From: CAIKLP01 sp965279595 | GTDB lineage: Bacteria > Bacteroidota > Bacteroidia > Sphingobacteriales > Sphingobacteriaceae | DNA length: 64,000 nucleotides | Direction of reading: 5' to 3' | Assembly (NCBI GenBank): GCA_965279595.1 | Contig: OZ257246.1 | Location: 434,001-498,000 of the forward strand | Shown here: one piece after another, positions 1-9,640 of the stretch | How positions within the stretch are numbered: position 1 is the stretch's first letter | Layout: every line of letters starts with the position of its first letter | Notes under the pieces: model-generated | Database searches by the model: none | Told to the model about the DNA's origin: nothing | What the model saw: the letters and a program-made list of their open reading frames with translations, nothing else | Translations under genes and position numbers: made by a program

Positions 1-1206
1 ATTCTAAATGAATTGGAAGACAAAACCGATGCAAGGGTAACTTTTATTCATCAAGAAGTCGTAAAATTAAATGAAGAGTTAAAAAAAAATGGTGTTAGCT
101 TGTGGGTATTTTATGCTAGGCCTGATGATGTTTTCGAAAAAATCATTCCAAAAATAATTGATAAAAAAGTAGAATTAAAAAATGTTTATACTAATCATGA
201 TTACGAACCCTATGCATTAGATAGAGATAAAAGAATACAGCAAATTTTAAATAAAAAATCAAGTCAACTTCTCACTTTTAAAGACCAATGTATATTTGAA
301 AAAAGAGAAGTTGTAAAAGATGATGGTTTACCATATACTGTATTCACTCCTTACAAAAATAAGTGGTTTAAAACACTTAAAGCATTTCATTTAAAAAGTT
401 ATCCAACTGAGAAATATTCTGAAAATTTCAATAAACATTTTCAAGTATTAAATCAAATAGAAATACCAAGTTTGCAATCAATGGGTTTTTCTAAAAGCAA
501 TTTGGAATTTCCAAAAATTGAGTTCGAAAGTATTTTAAAAGACTATGCAATACATAGAGATATCCCTAGTATCAAAGGCACCTCGAAGATCAGTTTGCAT
601 TTGCGTTTTGGAACAGTAAGTATTCGAGAATTGGCTAGGAAAGCTTTAGGGAAAAGTGATAGTTGGTTAAATGAATTAATTTGGAGAGATTTTTATTTTC
701 AAATTTTATGGAACTTTCCTCATGTGTCAAGTAGCGCATTTAAATCAGAGTATGAAAGAATACCATGGAGAAATAATGAAAAAGAATTTGACAAATGGTG
801 TAATGGAGAAACAGGCTATCCGATTGTTGATGCAGGAATGCGTGAACTAAATTCAACAGGGTTTATGCATAACAGAATTCGTATGGTTGTTGCAAGTTTC
901 TTAACAAAACATTTATTAATTGATTGGAAATGGGGCGAAGCTTACTTCGCAAAAAAACTTTTAGATTTTGAATTGTCTTCTAATAATGGAGGTTGGCAAT
1001 GGGCTGCAGGTAGTGGTTGTGATGCTGCTCCTTATTTCAGAATATTTAACCCTTATGAACAAACAAAGAAGTTTGATCCTGAATTGAAATATATAAAAAA
1101 ATGGGTGCCTGAGTTTCAAGAATTAAATTATCCTTCGCCCATTGTTGATCACAAATTAGCAAGAGAGCGATGTTTAGCAGCCTACAAAAAAGGTTTGGCA
1201 AAATAG
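1..1206 (+). CDS. phr: Deoxyribodipyrimidine photolyase (class I cryptochrome/photolyase), 5' truncated by window edge
   Basis: Light-driven repair of cyclobutane pyrimidine dimers, using FAD. The frame is open from base 1 and the first visible residues (ILNELEDKTDARVTF) match the part of photolyases that lies about 35-40 residues in, so the true start is upstream of the window; a TTG at 13 is only an internal codon. The FAD-binding half is complete: the stretch with GYPIVDAGMREL, FMHNRIRM and GGWQWAAGSGCDAAPYF. The tryptophans equivalent to the E. coli electron-transfer triad are all present (IPWRNN, LIDWKW, GGWQW). E. coli has Trp in the GWMHNR motif where this protein has Phe. Family-level identity is secure; CPD photolyase versus a photoreceptor role is inferred from similarity. 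Confidence 0.95.
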   Translation: MLNELEDKTDARVTFIHQEVVKLNEELKKNGVSLWVFYARPDDVFEKIIPKIIDKKVELKNVYTNHDYEPYALDRDKRIQQILNKKSSQLLTFKDQCIFEKREVVKDDGLPYTVFTPYKNKWFKTLKAFHLKSYPTEKYSENFNKHFQVLNQIEIPSLQSMGFSKSNLEFPKIEFESILKDYAIHRDIPSIKGTSKISLHLRFGTVSIRELARKALGKSDSWLNELIWRDFYFQILWNFPHVSSSAFKSEYERIPWRNNEKEFDKWCNGETGYPIVDAGMRELNSTGFMHNRIRMVVASFLTKHLLIDWKWGEAYFAKKLLDFELSSNNGGWQWAAGSGCDAAPYFRIFNPYEQTKKFDPELKYIKKWVPEFQELNYPSPIVDHKLARERCLAAYKKGLAK

Positions 1207-1239
1207 AATGGCATCGTCAATTAAAATGACGATGCCATT
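1207..1239. terminator. Bidirectional intrinsic terminator between convergent genes
   Basis: A perfect 13-bp stem (AATGGCATCGTCA at 1207-1219 with its complement at 1227-1239) closes a 7-base A/T loop. It lies directly between the photolyase stop and the stop of the acyl-CoA dehydrogenase on the other strand. A short A/T-rich flank on each side fits a shared terminator. Confidence 0.8.
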
Positions 1240-1245
1240 TAAATA

Positions 1246-3039
1246 TTAGAAACAATATTTATTTTCTTCAATTACTTTTTTTGCAATGCGTTGACGCGCT
1301 TCTTTCAAATTCATTGCTTCAATTTTTGTAAATCTTTTTAATCCCATCAACATCATTCTTTGTTCGTCCCCTTCTGCAAAAGAATTTATAGCTTCTTTAC
1401 CAGCTACTAAAACTTTATCGAGTGCTTCATGCAGATAAACAGTAGCCATATCAATATGCAATGCACTTGCCTCTTTCCCTTTTATTCCTACTAACTTTTC
1501 AGCCCTTAACAAGGCACTTTCACATATATATACATAGCTAGCCATATCTGCAATATTCATTAATACTTCTTGCTCTTTGGCTAATGTCATCATGTATTTT
1601 TGAACTGCTGCACCTGCCACCATTAGCGTTGCTTTCTTCATATTTTTTAAAGCCCTTTTTTCTTTTGCAAACATACTATCATCCTCTTCTCCGAAATCAG
1701 GAATTTCTAATAATTCCTTAGCAACTGCCATGGCAGGTGTCATCAAATCCAACTCGCCCTTCATCGCACGTTTCAACATCATATCAACAGTCAATAATCT
1801 ATTGATTTCATTAGTGCCTTCAAAAATACGATTGATACGAGCATCTCGGTAACAACGATCCATTGGCGCTTCTGCTGAATAGCCCATGCCACCATATATC
1901 TGAACACCTTCATCAACAACATAATCTAATGCTTCTGATCCCCAAACTTTTAAAATTGCACATTCAACAGCATACTGTTCAGTGCTTTTTAATTTTGCTT
2001 TCCCTGAATCCATTCCTTCCGCAACTAATGCATCGTATGCATCATCAATATTTTGACCAGCACGATAAGTAGCTGCTTCCACACACCAAATTTTCATTGC
2101 CATTTCTGCTAACTTATAACGAATAGCACCATACTTTGAAATAGGAATTCCAAATTGAATTCTTTCATTCGAATAATTTACTGCAAGGTTCATTACTCCT
2201 TTTGATGCACCTAATGCAGAAGCTGCTAATTTAATTCGACCTATATTTAAAATGTTTACTGCAATTTTAAATCCATTCTGTCTTTCAGATAATAAATTTT
2301 CAACTGGCACTTTACAATCATTGAAAAACACTTGACGTGTTGATGAACCTTTGATTCCCATTTTATGTTCTTCAGGATTCATAGTAATGCCACCAAATTC
2401 TTTTTCGACAATGAATGCACTTAAATTTTCGTCATCATCAATTTTTGCGAACACAGTGAACACATCTGCAAAACCACCATTAGTGATCCACATTTTTTGT
2501 CCATTTAAAATATAGTGTTTCCCATCATCAGATAATACTGCTTTTGTTTTACCTGAATTTGCATCTGAACCTGAATTTGGTTCGGTCAAACAATAGGCTG
2601 CTTTCCATTCTCCACTTCCTAATTTTGGAATATATTTATTTTTCTGAGCTTCATTTCCATAATACAAAATAGGTAATGTACCAATTCCTGTATGTGCTGA
2701 TAATGCTACTGCAAATGAATGTCCTGCTCCAACTCTTTCTGTTACTAACATGGATGAATTAAAATTCTTTCCAAATCCTCCATAAACTTCGGGAACTGAA
2801 ACACCTAACAAACCTAGCTCTCCAGCTTTATCCATTAATGATTCCATTAACCCTTCTTCTTGATTATCTATTCTATCTAAATTAGGATATACTTCAGCTT
2901 TTAAAAAATCATCACATGTTTGTGCAATCATGCGTTGTTCTTCCGTCCATTCTTCTGGAATAAAAATAGAATGGGCTTCTGTTTCTTTAATTAAAAATTC
3001 ACCTCCTTTAGTGTGTGCAATTACATTTTTTGTTTCCAT
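1246..3039 (-). CDS. Acyl-CoA dehydrogenase, long (VLCAD-like) form
   Basis: FAD-dependent first step of fatty-acid beta-oxidation (acyl-CoA to trans-2-enoyl-CoA). At 597 residues it is about 200 longer than short/medium-chain enzymes; the extra C-terminal domain resembles the very-long-chain class. Visible motifs are the FAD/substrate signature YCLTEPNSGSDA (149-160), WITNGGFAD, and IFEGTNEINRLL with the predicted catalytic base Glu407. It is the last gene of a four-gene leftward operon; 40 bases separate it from the thiolase. It would pass electrons to an electron-transfer flavoprotein, which is not encoded here. Confidence 0.94.
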   Translation of the reverse strand: METKNVIAHTKGGEFLIKETEAHSIFIPEEWTEEQRMIAQTCDDFLKAEVYPNLDRIDNQEEGLMESLMDKAGELGLLGVSVPEVYGGFGKNFNSSMLVTERVGAGHSFAVALSAHTGIGTLPILYYGNEAQKNKYIPKLGSGEWKAAYCLTEPNSGSDANSGKTKAVLSDDGKHYILNGQKMWITNGGFADVFTVFAKIDDDENLSAFIVEKEFGGITMNPEEHKMGIKGSSTRQVFFNDCKVPVENLLSERQNGFKIAVNILNIGRIKLAASALGASKGVMNLAVNYSNERIQFGIPISKYGAIRYKLAEMAMKIWCVEAATYRAGQNIDDAYDALVAEGMDSGKAKLKSTEQYAVECAILKVWGSEALDYVVDEGVQIYGGMGYSAEAPMDRCYRDARINRIFEGTNEINRLLTVDMMLKRAMKGELDLMTPAMAVAKELLEIPDFGEEDDSMFAKEKRALKNMKKATLMVAGAAVQKYMMTLAKEQEVLMNIADMASYVYICESALLRAEKLVGIKGKEASALHIDMATVYLHEALDKVLVAGKEAINSFAEGDEQRMMLMGLKRFTKIEAMNLKEARQRIAKKVIEENKYCF

Positions 3040-3079
3040 AATATTTTAATGTGAGCTTTTCTAACTCTTAATTTTTTAT

Positions 3080-4255
3080 TTAGTACAATTCAAAAATTCC
3101 AGCAGCGCCTTGTCCAGCACCAACACACATCGTAACCATTCCTAATTTATTTCCTCTGCATTTCATTTCATTAAATAATTGAACTGATAATTTTGCACCT
3201 GAGCAACCAAGTGGATGACCTAATGCTATAGCCCCTCCATTTACATTTAATATTTCTTGGTTCAATCCTAACTTTCTGATAATAGCTAATGATTGCGATG
3301 CAAAAGCTTCATTTAATTCTATCAGTTCTATATCTTCTAATTTTTTATTTGCCGATTTTAATGCCATTGGAATTGCTTCTATCGGACCAATTCCCATGAT
3401 TCGTGGAGGCACACCAGCAACTGAATAGGAAATTAATCTTGCAACTGGTTCTACATTTAATTCCTTCAACATTTTTTCAGAAACTATTAATACAAATGCG
3501 GCACCATCAGATGTTTGCGAAGAGTTACCAGCTGTTACTGAACCTTTAGCATCAAACACTGGTTTAAGTAATGCAAGTTTCTGAATATCGGTATCTGCTC
3601 TTGGCCCTTCATCTGTATCAAAAATATATTCTCTTGTTTTTTTCTTTCGATTTTCATCTACAAAAACTTCTTCGACATGGATAGGTACTATTTCATTCTT
3701 AAATTTCCCATCTTTTATTGCAGCGATTGCTTTTCTATGTGAATGAAAAGAAAACTCATCTTGATCTTCTCGTGAAATTTGGTATTCTCTTGCCACAGCT
3801 TCAGCAGTTAAACCCATTCCCCAATAATAGTCAGGGTTTGTTTTGGCGAGTTCATAATTAGGTGTGATTTTCCATCCACCAAAAGGAATTGGTGACATAC
3901 TTTCCACACCACCGGCAATAATACAATCAGCCATTCCTGCTTTTATTTTTGCAACTGCAATTGCAATAGTTTCTAAACCTGAGGCACAATACCTATTCAC
4001 TGTCATGCCTGGAACTTTATCAGTCTTTAAACCAATTAAAGAAATCATTCGGCCAATATTTAATCCCTGCTCAGCTTCGGGTGTAGCATTCCCAACTATC
4101 ACATCATTCACACGCTCTTTGTCTAATTGAGGGAAGTCACTCATCAGTTTTTCAATAACATCTGCTGCCAAATCATCTGGTCGATAAAATCTAAGTTTCC
4201 CTTTTGTAGCTTTTCCAACCGCCGAACGATAACCAGCTATAATATATGCTTCCAT
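3080..4255 (-). CDS. Acetyl-CoA C-acyltransferase (thiolase)
   Basis: Thiolytic cleavage of 3-ketoacyl-CoA, the last step of beta-oxidation. The 391-residue length is typical of degradative thiolases. The catalytic set is visible: nucleophile Cys90 in NRYCASGLE, His347 in GHPLGCSGA and Cys377 in MCVGAGQGAAG. It lies between the multifunctional hydratase/dehydrogenase (38 bases upstream) and the acyl-CoA dehydrogenase, which supports a degradative rather than acetoacetyl-CoA-forming role. FadA and FadI types cannot be separated by reading alone. Confidence 0.94.
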   Translation of the reverse strand: MEAYIIAGYRSAVGKATKGKLRFYRPDDLAADVIEKLMSDFPQLDKERVNDVIVGNATPEAEQGLNIGRMISLIGLKTDKVPGMTVNRYCASGLETIAIAVAKIKAGMADCIIAGGVESMSPIPFGGWKITPNYELAKTNPDYYWGMGLTAEAVAREYQISREDQDEFSFHSHRKAIAAIKDGKFKNEIVPIHVEEVFVDENRKKKTREYIFDTDEGPRADTDIQKLALLKPVFDAKGSVTAGNSSQTSDGAAFVLIVSEKMLKELNVEPVARLISYSVAGVPPRIMGIGPIEAIPMALKSANKKLEDIELIELNEAFASQSLAIIRKLGLNQEILNVNGGAIALGHPLGCSGAKLSVQLFNEMKCRGNKLGMVTMCVGAGQGAAGIFELY

Positions 4256-4293
4256 TTAATTTTATTTATTTTTCAAAGAGAAAATTCTCTAAA

Positions 4294-6696
4294 TTAATTT
4301 CTTAAAGGTTTCCCACCTTTTAAAATGGCTTGTAATCTTTCTAATGTTTTTCTTTCTGCACACAATGAAAGAAAAGCTTCCCTTTCTAAATCAAGTAAAT
4401 ATTGTTCTGATACTAAAGTTGGTTCTGATAAATCACCACCACACAAAACATATCCCAATTTTTCCGATATTTTTTTATCATGCTCTGAAATATAATGTCC
4501 ACTTGCCATTGTATTAGCGCCAATATAAACCATACCTAAACCTTGCCTTCCTAAAACTCTGATGTCATTTCGTTCCACTGGTTTAGTATAGCCAGCTTCA
4601 GCTATTTCAATTGCTTTGTTTTTCGCATCAGCTATTAGTCTGCTTTCATTCAAACTAATTGCATATTTTCCTTTTTGCAAATAACCCAAATCTTCTGCTT
4701 CATAACCCGAAGTTGAAACTTTAGCCATTCCAATTGTCAAAAACTTTTCTTTTAAAGTATTCAATTCATAATCTCCATCACGATATGCATCAGAAGCACG
4801 CACAGCAAACTCTTTAGTACCTCCACCGCCAGGTATTAAGCCAACACCAAACTCTACTAATCCGATATAAGATTCAGCATTTGCCTGAACAAAATCAGCA
4901 TGTAAACAAAGCTCACAACTTCCTCCTAAAGTTAAATGATGAGGTGCTGCCACTACTGGTATGGATGAATAACGAACTCGCATCATGGTTTTTTGAAATT
5001 GTCGAATTGCAAAATCAACTTCATCATATTCTTGTTCGGCAGCCATCATAAAAATCATTGCAATGTTTGCACCCGCAGAAAAATTTGTTCCTTGGTTTCC
5101 TACAACTAATCCACGAAAATCTTTTTCAGCCAAATCAATAGCTTTATTAATCCCTAAAAGTACTTCCCCTCCAATTGAATTCATTTTTGTATGAAATTCA
5201 CAATTCAAAATTCCGTCACCTAAATCAAAAATACTTACTCCTGAATTTTCCCAAACTATTTTATTCTCACGTATATTATTTAAAATAATAAATGAGTCGT
5301 AGCCAGGAATTTTACGATAAGATTTACTGTTAATATCATAATATTGAGGAACTCCATTTTCAATTTTATAAAAGGAAGTTGCACCGGAATCGATTAAATC
5401 ATAAATCCATTTTGCAGGTTTGTGACCTAACTTTTCCATAGCGGCGACTGTGTTTTTCAACCCCAATGCATCCCATGTTTCGAAGGGACCGAGTTCCCAA
5501 CCAAATCCTGCTCGCAACGCTGCATCCACTCTGTACAATTCATCAGCGATTTCTGGAATTCTATTTGAACAGTAGTTAAATAAACCGTAGAAAGATTTCC
5601 TAAAAAAATCAGCAGCTCTATCAGTACCTGAAGCAAAAATTCGCATTCTTTCTTTCACATCTTCCACATTTTTCATAGCATCCAAAGTATTAGACTTTAC
5701 TTTTTGCTTAGGTTCGTATGCTAATGTTTTAAGATTTAAGGAAAGTATTTCCGTTTCTCCTTTTTCATTTTTTGACTTCTTATAAAAGCCTTGCTTGGTT
5801 TTATCACCTAACCAATTATTTGTTTCCATTTTTTGAATGAATTCAGGTAGCTGGAAAACATCTTTGGCTTCATCATTGGGTAAATTATCAACCAAACCTT
5901 TTGCAACTTTTGTTAAAGTATCTAAGCCAACAACATCAGTGGTTCTGAAGGTTGCTGATTTTGGTCGACCTAAAATTGGACCTGTATATTTATCAACTTC
6001 ATCAACTGATAAATCCATTTCATTTACTAAATGAAAAAGAGACATGATGGAGTAAACACCAATTCTATTTGCAATAAATGCTGGAGTGTCTTTACATAAA
6101 ACCGTACTTTTCCCTAAATATAAATCGCCATAGTGCATTAGGAAATCTACCACATCTATTGAAGTTTGATCAGTGGGTATAATTTCTAATAATTTTAAAT
6201 ACCTTGGAGGATTAAAAAAATGAGTCCCACAAAAATGCTTTTTAAAATCATCACTTCTGCCTTCAGTCATTAAGTGTATTGGTATTCCTGAGGTGTTGGA
6301 AGTTATTAATGTTCCAGGTTTTCTATACTGTTCTACCTTTTCAAATAATTGTTTTTTTATATTTAGATTTTCTACAACTACTTCAATCACCCAATCTGAA
6401 TTAGCAATTTTTGATATGTCATCATCAAAGTTTCCTGTTGTAATTCTTTTTGCAAAATCTTTACGATAAAGTGAAGCGGGGTTAGCTTTATAAGTTTGTT
6501 GCAATGCTTCATTGACAATTCTATTTCTAAATAATTTTGAATCAGTATTTATACCTTTTGCCTTTTCAAAATCAGTTAATTCTTTTGGCACAATATCTAA
6601 AAGCAAAACTTCAACTCCTACATTCGCAAAATGGCATGCAATTCTTGATCCCATTACACCTGAGCCCAACACAGTAACTTTATTTATTCGTCTCAT
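4294..6696 (-). CDS. 3-hydroxyacyl-CoA dehydrogenase/enoyl-CoA hydratase, FadN-like domain order
   Basis: Bifunctional beta-oxidation enzyme of 800 residues. The NAD-binding dehydrogenase comes first (GSGVMGSRIA at 11-20, then GTHFFNPP), followed by the dehydrogenase C-terminal domains and a crotonase domain in the last third (NFSAGANIAM for the oxyanion region, then LTLGGSCELCLHAD and FGVGLIPGGGGT with the acidic catalytic positions). This order is the reverse of E. coli FadB, which has the hydratase first, and matches the FadN type of Bacillus. It follows the acyl-CoA ligase with only 5 bases between them, so the two are co-transcribed. Confidence 0.93.
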   Translation of the reverse strand: MRRINKVTVLGSGVMGSRIACHFANVGVEVLLLDIVPKELTDFEKAKGINTDSKLFRNRIVNEALQQTYKANPASLYRKDFAKRITTGNFDDDISKIANSDWVIEVVVENLNIKKQLFEKVEQYRKPGTLITSNTSGIPIHLMTEGRSDDFKKHFCGTHFFNPPRYLKLLEIIPTDQTSIDVVDFLMHYGDLYLGKSTVLCKDTPAFIANRIGVYSIMSLFHLVNEMDLSVDEVDKYTGPILGRPKSATFRTTDVVGLDTLTKVAKGLVDNLPNDEAKDVFQLPEFIQKMETNNWLGDKTKQGFYKKSKNEKGETEILSLNLKTLAYEPKQKVKSNTLDAMKNVEDVKERMRIFASGTDRAADFFRKSFYGLFNYCSNRIPEIADELYRVDAALRAGFGWELGPFETWDALGLKNTVAAMEKLGHKPAKWIYDLIDSGATSFYKIENGVPQYYDINSKSYRKIPGYDSFIILNNIRENKIVWENSGVSIFDLGDGILNCEFHTKMNSIGGEVLLGINKAIDLAEKDFRGLVVGNQGTNFSAGANIAMIFMMAAEQEYDEVDFAIRQFQKTMMRVRYSSIPVVAAPHHLTLGGSCELCLHADFVQANAESYIGLVEFGVGLIPGGGGTKEFAVRASDAYRDGDYELNTLKEKFLTIGMAKVSTSGYEAEDLGYLQKGKYAISLNESRLIADAKNKAIEIAEAGYTKPVERNDIRVLGRQGLGMVYIGANTMASGHYISEHDKKISEKLGYVLCGGDLSEPTLVSEQYLLDLEREAFLSLCAERKTLERLQAILKGGKPLRN

Positions 6697-6701
6697 TTTG
6701 A

Positions 6702-8477
6702 TTATTCCTCTTGTTTATTATAATCGTAAATTCGATTTAAAAGCGATTTGTTTTTTTCAATGATTACTTTTCTTTTAAGACTTAATTTAGGAGTCATTTC
6801 CCCTTCATCAATTGAAAATTCACGAGGCAATAGCTCAATTTTTTTTACTTGTTCCCAAGTACCATACTCTTGATTATAAAATGTGACCTCTTTAAATATC
6901 CTATCCTTCACACGTTGATCACAAATCATGTCTGCATTATTGCTATAATCAATACCTTTAATACTACACCACTCTTTTAAATATTGAAATGAGGGCACAA
7001 TTAATGCGGCTGGGAATCTTTCATTTTCACCTACAATAAGTATTTGTTCTATGAATTTCGATTCTTTGAATTTATTCTCCATTGCACCTGGAGCAATATA
7101 TTTTCCACCAGCAGTTTTAAAAATTTCTTTCTTTCGATCAGTAATTTTAAGATATCTTCCATCAATTAATGTTCCTATATCTCCTGTATGAAACCAACCC
7201 TCAAGATCAATAGATTCAGCAGTTGCATCAGGTTTTTTATAATATCCCTTCATAACATTTGGACCTTTTACTAAAATTTCACCATCATCGGCAATCTTAA
7301 TTTGAACACCTGGAATGGTTGGACCAGCTGTACCAAAATAATGCAAGTCGGGTTCTAAACCATTTACACATACTACTGGTGAAGTTTCAGTTAAACCATA
7401 ACCTTGTAAGACTGGAATTCCTGCTGCCCAAAAAACTCTTGCAAGCCTTTCCTGTAGAGCTGCTCCTCCAGAAGCCGCAGCCAAAATATTTCCTCCCAAT
7501 GCAGCTCTCCACTTAGAAAAAATTAATCTATTTGCAATCCATAATTGAAACTCATACCAATACCCATTTGCTTTTTTATATTCGTATCTCAATCCCAATT
7601 CCAAAGCCCAAAAAAACAATGCTTTTTTTATTCCTTTTTGTTCAGAACCTTTGGCAACAATTTTATCATATACTTTTTCCAATAAACGAGGAACTGTTGT
7701 AAACATATGAGGTTTCACTTCCTTCAAATTATCGCCTATTTTTTCTAGTGATTCAGCATAATATACACCCACTCCTTTACTCAAATACATATACACAACC
7801 ATTCTTTCGAATATGTGTGAGAGTGGCAAGAAGCTCAAAGCAATCTTTGCATTAACTGGTAATAGTGGATTGGACGCTTTGAAATTACTCACCAAATTAT
7901 CATGTGTAAGCATTACTCCCTTTGGGTTTCCGGTTGTGCCTGAAGTGTAAATCAGCGTTAATAAATCATCTGGTTTCACAGCAGCTGAAAATGATTTTAT
8001 TTTTTCTAAATCTTCTCGGTCGCCTAAATCTCTTAACTGATTCCAATTATCTACACCTTCAATTGTATCGTAAGAATAAATTTGTTTAAGGGAAGGGATT
8101 TGAGATCTAACCCTTTCCACTTTTGCATATATTTCTTTATCAGCTACAAATAAAATTTTAGCTTCAGAATCATTTAATATATAAACTATATCCTGTTCAG
8201 ATAAAGTAGGATACATTGGAACATGAACTGCACCAATTTGCATGATAGCAAAATCAATAATATTCCATTCAGGTCTATTTGATGACATGTTTGCAATTTT
8301 ATCATCCTTCATCACACCCAATTTCAATAGCCCAAGACTTACATCATCAACAGCAACGGTAAAAGTTTCTGTAGAATAATGAATCCAATGTCCATTTACT
8401 TTTACTGAAAACAAATCCTTTTCAGGATAATACATTTTCAGAAATGGCAATAAATCAAATACTCTGGTTAACTGCAT
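6702..8477 (-). CDS. Long-chain fatty acid--CoA ligase (AMP-forming)
   Basis: Activates fatty acids to acyl-CoA with ATP, feeding the enzymes encoded just downstream. It is 591 residues, the usual size of the FadD15-like long-chain class. The AMP-binding P-loop is at about 176-190 (IYTSGTTGNPKGVML), followed by QGYGLTETSPVV, the WFHTGDIG adenylation motif and ITDRKKEIFKTAGGKYIAP near the hinge. It is the promoter-proximal gene of the leftward operon; the promoter lies near 8595-8624 and a palindrome sits in the leader. Confidence 0.94.
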   Translation of the reverse strand: MQLTRVFDLLPFLKMYYPEKDLFSVKVNGHWIHYSTETFTVAVDDVSLGLLKLGVMKDDKIANMSSNRPEWNIIDFAIMQIGAVHVPMYPTLSEQDIVYILNDSEAKILFVADKEIYAKVERVRSQIPSLKQIYSYDTIEGVDNWNQLRDLGDREDLEKIKSFSAAVKPDDLLTLIYTSGTTGNPKGVMLTHDNLVSNFKASNPLLPVNAKIALSFLPLSHIFERMVVYMYLSKGVGVYYAESLEKIGDNLKEVKPHMFTTVPRLLEKVYDKIVAKGSEQKGIKKALFFWALELGLRYEYKKANGYWYEFQLWIANRLIFSKWRAALGGNILAAASGGAALQERLARVFWAAGIPVLQGYGLTETSPVVCVNGLEPDLHYFGTAGPTIPGVQIKIADDGEILVKGPNVMKGYYKKPDATAESIDLEGWFHTGDIGTLIDGRYLKITDRKKEIFKTAGGKYIAPGAMENKFKESKFIEQILIVGENERFPAALIVPSFQYLKEWCSIKGIDYSNNADMICDQRVKDRIFKEVTFYNQEYGTWEQVKKIELLPREFSIDEGEMTPKLSLKRKVIIEKNKSLLNRIYDYNKQEE

Positions 8478-8541
8478 AAAAATATTATCTGCTCTTAATT
8501 TACAAATTAATTCGGTTAGCTTGATTTCCTTCCTAATTATT

Positions 8542-8557
8542 TTAACTTTAAAGTTAA
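8542..8557. promoter_or_regulatory. 16-bp perfect palindrome, candidate operator of the beta-oxidation operon
   Basis: TTAACTTTAAAGTTAA is a perfect inverted repeat in the gap between the acyl-CoA ligase and the divergent flavoprotein gene. It would lie about 30-45 bases downstream of the predicted leftward transcription start, inside the leader. Dimeric repressors of the TetR or MarR type commonly bind such sites; that any regulator binds here is inference. Confidence 0.5.
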
Positions 8558-8594
8558 TAAAATAAAAAACAATATACTAATATGGTATATAGTA

Positions 8595-8624
8595 CAAATA
8601 TAGTCTTATATTTATATTATGCAA
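8595..8624 (-). promoter_or_regulatory. Bacteroidota-type promoter for the beta-oxidation operon
   Basis: On the minus strand a TATATTTG box (8602 down to 8595) matches the -7 consensus TAnnTTTG. TTG (8624-8622) sits exactly 19 bases upstream, matching the -33 element. The -33 element lies inside the first codons of the divergent flavoprotein gene, so the two units share a very compact control region. Confidence 0.65.
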
Positions 8625-9632
8625 GATTTAAAGCTTAAAAACGAATTTACCGAACAAAATAAAATCAGTCTCCCTATAATCATGGCCCCTATGTTTTTAG
8701 TTAGCAATGAAGCCATGATTCAAGCTGCAATGCGCAATGGAATGATGGGAGTATTCCCCTCTTTGAATTTTAGACAAGAAGGTGAATTGGATGAAATAAT
8801 TAAGAGACTTAAACAATTTCAAAAATCCAATCCTGAACTAAAGGGTAATTTTGGAGTAAATATTATTGTTCAAAGGTCGAATCCACTTTATGAGAAACAT
8901 TTGAAAATTTGTATAGATAATAAGGTTGATTTTTTTATCACATCACTCGGATCACCAAAGCAAGTAATTGAAGAAGCTCATCAATATGGCGCCAAAGTAT
9001 ATTGTGATGTAACGAATATTGAACATGCTATAAAATGTAATGATCTAAATTGCGATGGATTTATTGCAGTTGGTCAGGGAGCAGGTGGACATGCAGGTCC
9101 TAATCCGCTACAGGTTTTAGTTCCTTCACTTAGACAGCATTTTCAAAATAAACCGATAATTGCTGCTGGAGGAATAGCAACCGGAGAAGGAATAATTTCA
9201 GCATTAGTACTAGGTGCGCAAGGGGTTTCAGTTGGTACAAGGTTTATTGCTAGTGTAGAGGCTGGCGTAAATGATGAATATAAAAATGCAGTTGTTGATG
9301 CCAAAATGGATGACATTGTTTTGAGTGAAAGAATTTCAGGAACACCATGTACCATCATCAATACAGCATATGCGAAGAAAATTGGATACAAACAAAATTG
9401 GTTTGAAAAATTATTAAATAAAAATCGCACAACTCGTAAATATTTTAAAATGTTAACACAAATACGGGGTATGAAGAAATTAGCAAACTCTGTAAAGCCC
9501 GGCAGCTATGATAATTTATGGTGCGCAGGAAAATCAGTTGAATTAATTGATTCCATACAATCAATAAATACTATTACAGAAAATTTAATTAAAGAATCAA
9601 ACAATGCTTTAGAAAAAATAAAAAATATTTGA
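8619..9632 (+). CDS. Nitronate monooxygenase / NAD(P)H-dependent flavin oxidoreductase family protein
   Basis: TIM-barrel FMN protein of the 2-nitropropane dioxygenase family, 337 residues. The N-terminal PIIMAPMFLVSN strand, the GQGAGGHAG motif with the family's catalytic-type His158, and the phosphate-binding AAGGIATGEGI and LGAQGVSVGTRF are all visible. The in vivo substrate of most family members is unknown, and related proteins act as trans-2-enoyl-ACP reductases (FabK), so nitronate oxidation is not proven. It is divergent from the beta-oxidation operon, which hints at a link to acyl-CoA metabolism, and is followed at once by a hotdog protein. Confidence 0.85.
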   Translation: MQDLKLKNEFTEQNKISLPIIMAPMFLVSNEAMIQAAMRNGMMGVFPSLNFRQEGELDEIIKRLKQFQKSNPELKGNFGVNIIVQRSNPLYEKHLKICIDNKVDFFITSLGSPKQVIEEAHQYGAKVYCDVTNIEHAIKCNDLNCDGFIAVGQGAGGHAGPNPLQVLVPSLRQHFQNKPIIAAGGIATGEGIISALVLGAQGVSVGTRFIASVEAGVNDEYKNAVVDAKMDDIVLSERISGTPCTIINTAYAKKIGYKQNWFEKLLNKNRTTRKYFKMLTQIRGMKKLANSVKPGSYDNLWCAGKSVELIDSIQSINTITENLIKESNNALEKIKNI

Positions 9633-9640
9633 AAAAATCA

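Noticed and set aside
1..1206. Photolyase as a truncated or decayed gene.
   Set aside because: The frame is open from base 1 and the missing part is the N-terminal ~35-40 residues, cut by the window edge.
8575..8596. Short ACTA/TAGT inverted repeat near the beta-oxidation promoter.
   Set aside because: Arms of only four bases in A/T-rich DNA are expected by chance; the 16-bp palindrome nearby is far stronger.
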